Assembly (NCBI GenBank): GCA_030535355.1
Contig: JAUNIO010000012.1
Location: 1 to 64,000 of the forward strand
DNA from: a bacterium
GTDB lineage: Bacteria; Vulcanimicrobiota; Xenobia; Xenobiales; Xenobiaceae
Direction of reading: 5' to 3'
DNA: 64,000 nt
Shown here: positions 7,553 to 15,842 of the stretch, one piece after another
Position numbering within the stretch: the first letter of the stretch is position 1
Layout of the letters: every line of letters begins with the position of its first letter
The notes under the pieces: model-generated
Seen by the model: only the letters and a program-made list of their open reading frames with translations
What the model was told of the DNA's origin: nothing
The model's database searches: none
Made by a program: the position numbers and the translations under genes

Positions 7553-9313
7553 ATGGAAGCATTGCTGTCCGCATTGGAAAAACTTAAGAATATAAACAGC
7601 TCCTATGATCTGCCAACAGAAGATATCGAGAACTTGAAGACTGAAATAGCCAAGGCCAAAGTCTGCATACCGATCATCGGCAAGTTCAGTTCGGGCAAAA
7701 GCGCTCTGCTCAACACCCTGCTCGGGTATGGTAAAAAACTGCTCAAAGAGGATATTACTCCCGAGACCGCCATACCTGCGGAGATAGAATTTTCAGAGGC
7801 GGAAGACCGAGCTATAGTTTTCTGCAATGACGGCAGCGAAAAGCAGCTGGATATCGAGGCTTACCGCAGCTTTACCGCTGATGCCAATAAGGTCCAAAAG
7901 GTCAGGCTGCAGCTGCGCAGCAGCTTTCTGGAAACGATTCCCGACGTTATGCTGGTGGACATGCCCGGCTTTGAATCCGGCTTTGCGATTCACAATAAAG
8001 CCATCGACGATTATCTGCCTCAAAGCCTGGCCTACATTGTGGCATTTCCGGCTGACGATCTGATTGTCAGGGACAGTGTGGGCAGAATTCTCCAAGAACT
8101 GTGCCTCAACGGGATGCCGATTTGCGTCGCCGTCACCAAATACGACAAAAGCAATCCGCACGAATATGCTTATGCCTTAGCCAGCCTGAAGGAAAAGCTG
8201 AAAAAATATATCGGCAGCGCAGCAGTTTCCTATTGCGAGACCAGCAGCTTTACCAAAGAAACCGAAGAACTGAAAAAGTATCTGCGGGATATCCAAGCCC
8301 AGTCCCGAGAAATCCTGACCGGCAAATTCAGACGTCTGGCCCTGCCGCTCTTTGATGCCGCCCAAAACTATTTAAAAACAAACCTGAACAGCATCAAGCT
8401 GTCCGAATCCGAACTTTCCGAGCAGGAAGACAAGCTGCGCAAGCAGATGTCCCGTCTGGAGTCGAGCTTTGCTAAAGCCAAAGCAGAGCTGGAGGCAGAG
8501 ATCAGTGACTGCGCTGACAATATCAAAAACGATGTGCGGCAGGCTCTGAATAATGAGGAGGCAGCCTTCATAAGCATGGCCCTCAGCGGTCAGGACATTG
8601 GCAGCCAGCTCAATGCAGCCGTCCGCAATGCCGTTACCGTCAGCTGGCAAAAACACTTTATCCCCAAAGTGAAAAAATACGAGAGGAAAACCTCGCAAAT
8701 ACTGCACGCTGAACCGTTCGACGGCTTGCAGCTGTCTTTTACCTTTGCCTCGGCTCACCAGAGTCGGGACCTAATGACCACGGCAGGCACCGGCGCTGCG
8801 GAAAAGGCTGCGGAAGGCGCCGCATTGCTGAAAGCCGTCGGCTCCGGTCTAGGCTGGGGGTCACTCTTGGGAGCTGCCGGTTCAGGTATGGGCTTAGAGT
8901 CAATCTTGGGGAGTGCCGGTTCCGGTGCGGGCTTGGGAGCGATCTTGGGTCCGGTGGGAACGTTTATAGGAGGTATCGCGGGAAGTCTCATAGGCGGTTT
9001 CATCAGCCTGTTTCAGGGCGGCCACAAGCGCGAGGAGGCCAAGCAGCAGATCCGCCAGCAGCTGAGAGCGGGAGTCTTTCCTCAGGTGGTTTCGGAAGTG
9101 GGCCATAAAACCGAGGAAGCGCTCGTCAAGCAGCTGGCCTTAATCAATACCTCCATCGCCGAGGACCTGAAGAGACAAAGGGACACCCTGAATAAGGCTA
9201 TGGCCGATCTCCGCGGCCGAATGCACGAGGAAAAAGAGCGCCAAGAAAGGCTGACTGCGGATATGCAGGCTGATTTAGAAAGGATAAACGAGATCACAGA
9301 TGGCTGGCGATGA
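7553..9313 (+). CDS. Dynamin-like GTPase 1 with glycine-rich membrane segment
   Basis: A 586-residue large GTPase. The P-loop GKFSSGKS is at 43-50, a threonine-rich switch (TPETA) follows at about 69-73, DMPG (G3) is at 136-139 and TKYD (G4) at 195-198. Residues 280-330 are coiled coil. A hydrophobic glycine-rich region (about 405-485) includes three tandem 13-residue repeats and probably inserts in membrane. A second helical stretch at 510-580 returns to coiled coil. This is the layout of bacterial dynamin-like proteins such as LeoA and DynA. It overlaps the next GTPase gene by 14 bases, so the two are coupled and may form a heterodimer, as bacterial dynamin pairs often do. Confidence 0.82.
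   Translation: MEALLSALEKLKNINSSYDLPTEDIENLKTEIAKAKVCIPIIGKFSSGKSALLNTLLGYGKKLLKEDITPETAIPAEIEFSEAEDRAIVFCNDGSEKQLDIEAYRSFTADANKVQKVRLQLRSSFLETIPDVMLVDMPGFESGFAIHNKAIDDYLPQSLAYIVAFPADDLIVRDSVGRILQELCLNGMPICVAVTKYDKSNPHEYAYALASLKEKLKKYIGSAAVSYCETSSFTKETEELKKYLRDIQAQSREILTGKFRRLALPLFDAAQNYLKTNLNSIKLSESELSEQEDKLRKQMSRLESSFAKAKAELEAEISDCADNIKNDVRQALNNEEAAFISMALSGQDIGSQLNAAVRNAVTVSWQKHFIPKVKKYERKTSQILHAEPFDGLQLSFTFASAHQSRDLMTTAGTGAAEKAAEGAALLKAVGSGLGWGSLLGAAGSGMGLESILGSAGSGAGLGAILGPVGTFIGGIAGSLIGGFISLFQGGHKREEAKQQIRQQLRAGVFPQVVSEVGHKTEEALVKQLALINTSIAEDLKRQRDTLNKAMADLRGRMHEEKERQERLTADMQADLERINEITDGWR
8834..8950 (+). repeat. Three tandem 39-bp units inside GTPase 1
   Basis: Units at 8834-8872, 8873-8911 and 8912-8950 encode residues 428-466 as AVGSGLGWGSLLG, AAGSGMGLESILG and SAGSGAGLGAILG. 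The units are diverged in DNA but clearly related, and they build a glycine-zipper-like hydrophobic segment. Confidence 0.85.
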
Positions 9314-10877
9314 AGAAGTCTATGAAAAGCTGAAAGGCAATTTTGAGCTGCTCTGCAGCATTATCCGGCAGAAGTCTGCGGAAACGCAGTTAAAGGCCGA
9401 TCTCTCCAAGATCGAGGCCATCATCAATAAAAAGATCCCCGAGGCCCTGAAGAAGAACGCCCCCGAGAATTTCTATGTGCTGTACACGGATTTTAAATCC
9501 GAATACGAGCGCTTCCGCGACTTTATCCTCTACGACAAGCTGATCGGCAAAAACATCGTGGCTCTGGGCGGGGGCTTTTCCAGCGGCAAATCCAGCTTTC
9601 TGAACGCTTTGATGGGCAAAAACGTGCTTCCGGCCGATATCGACCCTTCGACCTCGGTGCCGACCTATATCGTCAAGGGCGAAAAACACGAGGTCATGGG
9701 CATCAACGTCTTTGACGCCAAAATGCGCATGCAGCCCCGCGACATCAAGAAGATCGCCCACGGCTTCGGCGAAGTCGAAGACGATGACGACGTAAAGATC
9801 ACCGATGCCGTAACCTTAGGCCACGTGCTGGAAAACATTTTCTTCTCCACGCCCCTGCACCAGTACGGCAGCATCGCCTTTCTGGACACCCCGGGCTATT
9901 CCAAGCCCGACTCCGCCAAGTATTCGGCTAAAACCGACGAACAGATCGCCCGCGGCCAGCTGAATTCCAGCAATTACATACTCTGGTTCGTGCAGGCCGA
10001 CACCGGAACCATCACCGAAGAGGACGTCAAGTTCATCAAAACGCTGCGCGAGGATATTCCCAAGCTGATCATCGTCAACAAGGCGGACAAGAAGAACCTG
10101 GACGACTTAAGAGCCATCAAAACGAGAATCGCCGAAACGCTGGACCTCAAAGGCGTGCGCTATGTGGGCATCAGGGCCTTCACCTGCAAGCCCGGCTCAG
10201 TGGACGACGCGCAGCTCCGGGCCTTTATAGAGGACGACGCCGAGCATATTAAGCACCAGATCGCCGCCTGGAACAGCGAGATTTACGAATCGAACTTTGC
10301 CCGCAATTTCAAGCTGATCTTCGCGGCCTGCAAAAAGTTCTACGAGAACGAAATCGACGAGGAGAGCCGCAAGCTGACCCGGCTGAATACCTCCATCACC
10401 AAGCTGTCCGCCGAGGACATCGACGCCGAAATACTCGAACCCCTGCAGCTGATGGTCAAAGAAGCGCAGCGCAATGTAAACGGACTGAAGGACATCCGCA
10501 AAAAGCTCAAAGAGCTGCAGGACGAGTTCTTTACCGAGATCAAGTTTATCTCCGACATCGTGGGCATCGCCATGCCTGAGCCCTCGGAGATCGATCTGCT
10601 GCAGGATAAGGTGAAAAATCCCCGGCAGGTCCTGGACGATTACAAAAAGGAAAAGGGCATCAAGACCGATCCCTCTCTGGCGGTCATGCTGCAGGATATA
10701 TTTGAGGGAATTGAACCGGTTATCAGCCGCCAACCCGGCGGCAGCGAGTACCGGCATGAACTCGCGGGCGTGATCGCGGAAGTCTGCGGCATCCCGCCGG
10801 AAAATATCCGCGTCAACGACGTTTACAAGAATTCTAAAGAGTACGCTGATCTGCTGGCCGAGATAGGTGAGGTTTAA
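9300..10877 (+). CDS. Dynamin-like GTPase 2
   Basis: A 525-residue GTPase of the dynamin superfamily. An N-terminal helical region (1-80) precedes the P-loop GGFSSGKS at 91-98 and the switch STSVPT at 117-122. DTPG is at 196-199 and NKAD at 260-263. From about residue 330 it is helical and charged, as in dynamin stalks, with no obvious transmembrane or glycine-zipper segment. It could be the soluble partner of GTPase 1. It starts 14 bases before GTPase 1 ends and is followed after seven bases by the beta-helix protein gene, so the three are one transcriptional unit. Codon usage is GC-rich and uniform. Confidence 0.82.
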   Translation: MAGDEEVYEKLKGNFELLCSIIRQKSAETQLKADLSKIEAIINKKIPEALKKNAPENFYVLYTDFKSEYERFRDFILYDKLIGKNIVALGGGFSSGKSSFLNALMGKNVLPADIDPSTSVPTYIVKGEKHEVMGINVFDAKMRMQPRDIKKIAHGFGEVEDDDDVKITDAVTLGHVLENIFFSTPLHQYGSIAFLDTPGYSKPDSAKYSAKTDEQIARGQLNSSNYILWFVQADTGTITEEDVKFIKTLREDIPKLIIVNKADKKNLDDLRAIKTRIAETLDLKGVRYVGIRAFTCKPGSVDDAQLRAFIEDDAEHIKHQIAAWNSEIYESNFARNFKLIFAACKKFYENEIDEESRKLTRLNTSITKLSAEDIDAEILEPLQLMVKEAQRNVNGLKDIRKKLKELQDEFFTEIKFISDIVGIAMPEPSEIDLLQDKVKNPRQVLDDYKKEKGIKTDPSLAVMLQDIFEGIEPVISRQPGGSEYRHELAGVIAEVCGIPPENIRVNDVYKNSKEYADLLAEIGEV

Positions 10878-10884
10878 AAAGTCG

Positions 10885-12177
10885 ATGAACAACAAAGATG
10901 AAAAGAATAATTTAAAAAACGATTTAGCGATTCGCCAAGTTATGGCGGATATGAAAGACGATTTGTACGCCATCGTCAATCCAGAACTCAATGCCCTGGA
11001 AGATTTTGCCAAATCTCTGTATCTGCGAACGCTGGGCACGGTTATTCAATACGATAACACACCCTCGGATCTGCAGTCCCTCTATTTCAAGAGGATCGTC
11101 AAGGGAATGACCGAGGACGAATCCCCGGAAGATATTATGAAAAGAGCCCTGGAGATCTCAGCGAAAGATATCCGAGACTTTGTGGACTATTTGAAAGATA
11201 AGCCCGCCCGCTTTTACTTCGCCCTGGACGCGGCGGTGCTGACCGCGCTGGGCGGCGGCTCTCAGGCCGGCTGCGAGTATCTGGCGGGGCTGCTGGAAGT
11301 TCTCGGCATCAGCAAACAGGAACTGCAGTGCATTTCACTGATCGCCAAATCCATCGTCACTCAGCAGGCCTCCTTATATGATGAAGCCAAACCGCTGCTG
11401 CTCGAGGATCTGGCCGAAGTGAGTTTTTTTCCCTATATAAAAAACTATTATACCGGCGCTGTCATCGATTCAGCCTACGCCAAAGAGTTTTATGCGCCTG
11501 ACAAAGCGCTCTCTGCCGAAATCCAATATCCGCTGACGTACACGCAACGCAAGGTCACCTTTAAGAATTTGCTGATTAAGACGTTGAAAAATGAAAACTG
11601 GCATTTTAATGGCTGTGAAACAGTTATATTTGAGAACTGTGATATTATAGAAAGTAATGCTTCGTTTGATTTTGATGGATGCAGGCGGGTTGTATTCAGC
11701 CATTGCCGTTTTGCCGATTGTACATGGCGCGTGATATGGTTCAGTAAATTTTCAATATGTGAAGAATTATCTATTAAAAACTGTGATTTCATCAATTGTA
11801 TTATGAATTACAATCAAGAAGATTGTAAGGTATTGGGCGGAATTGTTTATATTATGGATTATGAACATATAAATAAATCAGATTATAGATATAGCGGTTG
11901 TAAATTTAATCATTTTGTCATGACTGACTGTGTGTTCCATAATTGCGGATCATGTAATAAGTACAATTGCGGTAATGAAAAATTCCCTACTGGAATCATA
12001 GCCAACGGAATCAACAAAGTTAATAATTGTAAATTTCTTAGCTGTCAAAGCTATTATATGTCTGGTGATAAAAAGAATTCGTACAAACAATTACCATATT
12101 TATTTACTGTAGTTAACTCCTTGAAAGACTCGAACAACAACGAATATCCTGGCTCTATTCTTACGCTGTATTCATAA
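10885..12177 (+). CDS. Island helper protein A: helical domain plus beta-helix-like tail
   Basis: About 430 residues, not assigned to a named family. Residues 1-220 are helical and align by eye with the first 230 residues of the gene at 12260: both have a long helix, an LDAAVLTALGG/VEALIAAHTAP segment and an ELQCISLIAKS/ELRVCAAVAKG segment. This faintly recalls TerB-like folds. From about residue 228 it becomes short beta repeats rich in FxxC and CxFxxC (ENCDIIES, FSHCRFADC, KNCDFINC, TDCVFHNC, NNCKFLSC), typical of a right-handed beta-helix. The DNA changes sharply from GC-rich to AT-rich there. ATG at 10885 follows GGTGAGG; a GTG at 10867 is the alternative start. Confidence 0.75.
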   Translation: MNNKDEKNNLKNDLAIRQVMADMKDDLYAIVNPELNALEDFAKSLYLRTLGTVIQYDNTPSDLQSLYFKRIVKGMTEDESPEDIMKRALEISAKDIRDFVDYLKDKPARFYFALDAAVLTALGGGSQAGCEYLAGLLEVLGISKQELQCISLIAKSIVTQQASLYDEAKPLLLEDLAEVSFFPYIKNYYTGAVIDSAYAKEFYAPDKALSAEIQYPLTYTQRKVTFKNLLIKTLKNENWHFNGCETVIFENCDIIESNASFDFDGCRRVVFSHCRFADCTWRVIWFSKFSICEELSIKNCDFINCIMNYNQEDCKVLGGIVYIMDYEHINKSDYRYSGCKFNHFVMTDCVFHNCGSCNKYNCGNEKFPTGIIANGINKVNNCKFLSCQSYYMSGDKKNSYKQLPYLFTVVNSLKDSNNNEYPGSILTLYS

Positions 12178-12259
12178 AAGCCATTGCCGAACTGCGCTGC
12201 GCAAATGCTTAGTTAAAGAACATCGATCCAAAAAGCTATAAAACAGGGAGGACACGGTC

Positions 12260-13414
12260 ATGAACCTTACGGACTTACAAGTAGAACTCCGCCAACTTGG
12301 AGACCGCCTGGGGCAGCTGCACCGCGAAATCGAAAAGATGAAGCCCAAGAGCGAAGACGAACAGCAGGCGGCCTTCGCTTCCATCAACAAATTGGCGGCC
12401 CAAGCGCCTCTGCAGCATACGACCCTGCTCAATGCCGATCCGTCTATCAAAAAGACGTTTCTGCAAAGCCTGGCCTATTTGATCGTTTCCGCCGGACAAG
12501 ATGTCAACGCCCGCCTGCTGTACCTGTGCCGTCTGGCCCTGGGCATCAGCTGTGGTCCCGATCCGGAAGCTTCCGCGGAAGCTCTCTATAAAGCCGGTCT
12601 GGAATTCCAGGCCGAGGATTTGCTGGATCTGGCTCATCTGCCCCAGGATTTAAAGTATATCTTTGTGGTCGAAGCCCTGATCGCTGCCCATACCGCGCCT
12701 GAAAGCGCTCCGGCCCTTTACGCGGCCGTCGCCGACGCGGCCGAGATCATGCAGTGCGATAAAGAAGAGCTGCGCGTTTGCGCCGCAGTGGCTAAAGGCC
12801 GTCTGCTGGACAATTACGACGGGCTGGACGAGCTGCCGCAGCCCCTGCGGCACAAATGGAGCGACTTATTCGCCGATTACATTCCCCAGGCCTGGCTAGG
12901 CAAGCGCCGCCTAAAATGCGCGGAACTCGTCCGTCACAGTCACCTTAAGGGTTTTTTTATTGATGATAATTTTTACAGTCTCGATGGTGAAAATGAAAGT
13001 TTGGATCAAATTATCACGATTTCTAACGCTCTTGATCCAGGGGAGAGCGTACAGCCGGAGCAGATCATCTTGACATATCAGCAGAAAATAACAAAGACAA
13101 AAAAGCGGAATATTGGTTGGTTTGACTACGAATACGTACCAACAACTACAACCGATCAGCATTCCGTAGAAGCTCCCCGCGCCGGAATTGTCTTCTATGC
13201 CACCACAAACCCAAACGGAGAACTGGAAAATCGTCCCAACGAAGACACGAAGGTCTATGTGGTTTCTCCCTTTGACACTTACGAAGCATTTTCTGCCTGG
13301 ATAAAAGAAGGAGGCGATAAAGAAGATGCGGGTGACTCAGAAAAAGAAGGAGGCGATAAAGAAGATGCGGGTGACTCAAGATGTAGATGGCGTTGTGTTC
13401 AAGATTGTGACTGA
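12260..13414 (+). CDS. Island helper protein B: helical domain plus variable tail
   Basis: A 384-residue protein of unknown function. Residues 1-230 resemble the N-terminal half of helper A. Residues 230-340 are an unrelated, AT-rich coded tail with beta-strand character (FFIDDNFYSLDG, RAGIVFYATTNPNG, TKVYVVSPFDTYEAF). The end is acidic with two copies of an 11-12 residue GGDKEDAGDS motif. GGGAGG precedes the ATG by 8 bases. The reading frame stops at 13412-13414, but a continuous alternative frame runs from the repeat to a TAG at 13473-13475, so the natural C-terminus may be frameshifted. It sits between helper A and the third GTPase and is presumably part of the same system. Confidence 0.7.
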   Translation: MNLTDLQVELRQLGDRLGQLHREIEKMKPKSEDEQQAAFASINKLAAQAPLQHTTLLNADPSIKKTFLQSLAYLIVSAGQDVNARLLYLCRLALGISCGPDPEASAEALYKAGLEFQAEDLLDLAHLPQDLKYIFVVEALIAAHTAPESAPALYAAVADAAEIMQCDKEELRVCAAVAKGRLLDNYDGLDELPQPLRHKWSDLFADYIPQAWLGKRRLKCAELVRHSHLKGFFIDDNFYSLDGENESLDQIITISNALDPGESVQPEQIILTYQQKITKTKKRNIGWFDYEYVPTTTTDQHSVEAPRAGIVFYATTNPNGELENRPNEDTKVYVVSPFDTYEAFSAWIKEGGDKEDAGDSEKEGGDKEDAGDSRCRWRCVQDCD

Positions 13415-13475
13415 GACGAATCATGTTCTGCTGGATGAAAAAGAAGGAGGCATAAAGAATATGCGGTTGACTTAG
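13305..13475 (+). repeat. Direct repeats at the 3' end of helper B
   Basis: A unit with the core AAAGAAGGAGGCGATAAAGA occurs at about 13305-13340 and 13344-13379. A third, one-base-shorter copy (GGCATAAAGA) lies at about 13439-13475. The spacing of the first two is 39 bases. The third copy is in a different frame, which suggests an indel in the first two or a lost base in the third. Confidence 0.75.
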
Positions 13476-13534
13476 AGACGAAGACGACGTTGAAGAAGAA
13501 GAATAAGAGGAAGTAACGGAGGCCTCACTATCCC

Positions 13535-15697
13535 ATGGCAGTTTTCGCAGCAGCAGACGACACAGCGTTCCAAGCCTTTACAGATCAGGCGGAGGCAGTC
13601 ATAGCCAATATCTCCGCCCACGCCCGCGAGGAAGACCTTGACAGCCTCAGAGAACTGCTCGCCAATTTCCGGCGCAAGACCGAAGATTTTTACCGGGAAA
13701 ACCGCCGGCTCAATATCGGCGTGGTGGGCCAGGTCAAGGCCGGCAAGTCCTCCTTTCTCAACACCCTTCTGTTTAACGGCCAAGACGTTCTGCCCAAAGC
13801 CTCCACACCCAAGACGGCCACGCTGACCAAAATGGAGTACGCCGAGGAAAACAGCATAGCTATTGAGTACTATTCGCCGGAAGACTGGGAGGTGATCGCG
13901 GAAAACGCCGCCATCGACCTGGAAGGCGAAGTCTATGCCTCAGCCCGCGAACTCGTCAGCATGGTGCGCAGGAACGGCATTGAACCCCGCGCGTACCTGG
14001 AAAAGGGCAGCGAAAGGATCGGCTTTGCTTCCTATACCGATCTTATCGAACACCTCAACGATTACGTGGGCGAGGACGGCCAATACACCCCGCTGGTCAA
14101 AGCCGTCACCCTGTATCTGAACAAGGAAGAGTTTAAAGGGCTGTCCATCGTCGATACCCCGGGATTAAACGATCCCATCGCTTCGCGGACGCTCCGCACC
14201 AAGGAATTTTTGGAACTCTGCGATGTGGTCTTCTTCCTCAGCCAGTCCGGCAGTTTTTTGGACAAAAGCGACTGGGTCCTGCTCTCCAGCCAGCTGCCCC
14301 AGAAGGGTGTGAAAAAGCTGGTGCTGATCGCCAGCAAATACGATTCCGGCATCCGCGATGTCCTGCGCGTTCAGGACGATGACGACATCTTCGGCGAGGA
14401 CGAAAACACTGCGGACAATATACCTAAAGCCTGTAAGCTGATCCGCAGAAAGCTGAAAAAACGCGCTAAGCAAAAGGTAGAGGAGTTTATTAAGGATCTC
14501 ACCGCCAGGGGAAGCTCGCCCGAGCTCATCGAGGTCATCGGGAACTGCGCGGAGCCGATCATGGTTTCCGCGCTGGCCTACAATATGAGCGGCAAGCCCA
14601 TTGCCGATTTTTCCTCGGAAGAACTGAATATTTATTCCGCTTTGAAGCAGTTTTCCGAGGATATGGACGCCGACCTCAGGCTGCTGGGCAATTTCGACAC
14701 CATTAAGCAGCAGTTTGCCGCCATAGCTGAGGAAAAGGACAATATCCTCCGGCAGAAAGCCCTGAGCTTCGTTCCCAACGCCCAAGGTGAACTCAAAGAG
14801 CTGCTGGAAGCGTTTTTAGACAAAACCTGCAAACGGCTGCAGCTGCTGGAGCAAAACGACCGCGGGCAGCTGGAGGCGCAGAAGAAGGCCGTAGAAAGCC
14901 AAATGAACGCCGTAAAGGCCGACATCGGCAGCCTCTTCGGCGAGCTAAGTACTAGGCTGGAGACCGAGAAGCTGACAGGCATTAAGGCGATCCGCGAAGC
15001 CGGCAAAGAATATCAGTCTGTCAAAGAGCGCACCGGCACCGTCACCCGCACCGGCTCCTATACCGTGTCAGATTCCAAATGGTATAATCCTTTTTCCTGG
15101 GGCAGGCGCCGCGTCAAGTATTACACTTATCAGGAGCAGTATTCCTACTGCCTGGCCGCCGACGCTGTAGAGAACCTGAATAAGTACGCGCTGGAAGCCT
15201 CCTCCAAGCTCGAGGAAGTCTTCAGCGAAGCTCTGCAGCTCAAAGGGCTGAAGCGCAGAGTTCTCAATGTGGTGATCGGCAATTTCGATCTGGGCAGCGA
15301 AAAATACGATTCTTCCCTCTTTAAAATTATGGTGGAGGAAAACGTAAACCGCCTGGAATTTCCCGTTTTCAGCGTTAACATAGAAGATTCACTGAGCGTC
15401 ATAACAGGCAGATTCAGCGGCGAGCTGACCTCGGCCAGCGACAAGAACGAGCTGTCTGTCGCTTTAGCCAAGGCCCTGACACGCGTTTACGAAGAACTAG
15501 CCCAAAAGCTAGAAGCCTCGGTTAAACAGTTTAAAAGCGATCTGAGCGCTATGGGCCAAACCCTGGAAGACAGCCTCTTGGGCAATATTTTGGCCGAATT
15601 TGACGCTTTATTAAAGCAATGCGCCGACAAAGACCGGGAGATCGCCGCTTATCAAGCCTATGCCGGCGCTCTGCGGAAAGAACTGGCTCAGCTTTGA
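13535..15697 (+). CDS. Dynamin-like GTPase 3
   Basis: A 720-residue dynamin-family GTPase. The P-loop GQVKAGKSS is at 65-73, the switch KASTPKTATLT at 88-98, DTPG at 207-210 and SKYD at 267-270. A long helical stalk with coiled coil spans about 410-500. A tryptophan-, proline- and tyrosine-rich loop at about 510-535 (SKWYNPFSWGRR) could be a membrane-contacting paddle. A helical C-terminal region completes it. The type resembles the CrfC/YjdA-like dynamin-family proteins of Proteobacteria more than GTPases 1 and 2. GGAGG is 12 bases before the ATG. It is the last gene of the island and is followed by a strong hairpin. Confidence 0.82.
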   Translation: MAVFAAADDTAFQAFTDQAEAVIANISAHAREEDLDSLRELLANFRRKTEDFYRENRRLNIGVVGQVKAGKSSFLNTLLFNGQDVLPKASTPKTATLTKMEYAEENSIAIEYYSPEDWEVIAENAAIDLEGEVYASARELVSMVRRNGIEPRAYLEKGSERIGFASYTDLIEHLNDYVGEDGQYTPLVKAVTLYLNKEEFKGLSIVDTPGLNDPIASRTLRTKEFLELCDVVFFLSQSGSFLDKSDWVLLSSQLPQKGVKKLVLIASKYDSGIRDVLRVQDDDDIFGEDENTADNIPKACKLIRRKLKKRAKQKVEEFIKDLTARGSSPELIEVIGNCAEPIMVSALAYNMSGKPIADFSSEELNIYSALKQFSEDMDADLRLLGNFDTIKQQFAAIAEEKDNILRQKALSFVPNAQGELKELLEAFLDKTCKRLQLLEQNDRGQLEAQKKAVESQMNAVKADIGSLFGELSTRLETEKLTGIKAIREAGKEYQSVKERTGTVTRTGSYTVSDSKWYNPFSWGRRRVKYYTYQEQYSYCLAADAVENLNKYALEASSKLEEVFSEALQLKGLKRRVLNVVIGNFDLGSEKYDSSLFKIMVEENVNRLEFPVFSVNIEDSLSVITGRFSGELTSASDKNELSVALAKALTRVYEELAQKLEASVKQFKSDLSAMGQTLEDSLLGNILAEFDALLKQCADKDREIAAYQAYAGALRKELAQL

Positions 15698-15788
15698 AAC
15701 CAGAGGCAGCCCGGAAAGATTATAATCGCAGCGGCTCAAGGCCAAGGCTTACCGCATAGACCGCATTAACCACTGCAATGAGCTAAAA

Positions 15789-15829
15789 CGAAACAGCCTG
15801 CCTCCGTTTAACGGAAGCAGGCTGTTTCG
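15789..15829. terminator. Bidirectional terminator hairpin
   Basis: Perfect 13-bp arms CGAAACAGCCTGC (15789-15801) and GCAGGCTGTTTCG (15817-15829), with further inner pairing CCG/CGG. It lies between the convergent GTPase 3 and oadB genes. Confidence 0.75.
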
Positions 15830-15842
15830 CATTAAGCGCTGC

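Noticed and set aside
8372-8758. Long antisense frames within the GTPase genes
   Set aside because: They are shadows of GC-rich coding sequence; the plus-strand frames carry all the motifs.
10197-11039. 280-codon minus-strand frame across GTPase 2 and helper A
   Set aside because: It spans the junction of two real plus-strand genes and shows no family motif; explained by GC-rich third positions.
10885-12177. Canonical pentapeptide-repeat protein
   Set aside because: The repeats have FxxC spacing but not the five-residue A(D/N)LxX periodicity; described as beta-helix-like instead.
13305-13475. CRISPR-like array
   Set aside because: Only two to three units, within coding sequence, with no uniform spacers and no cas genes.
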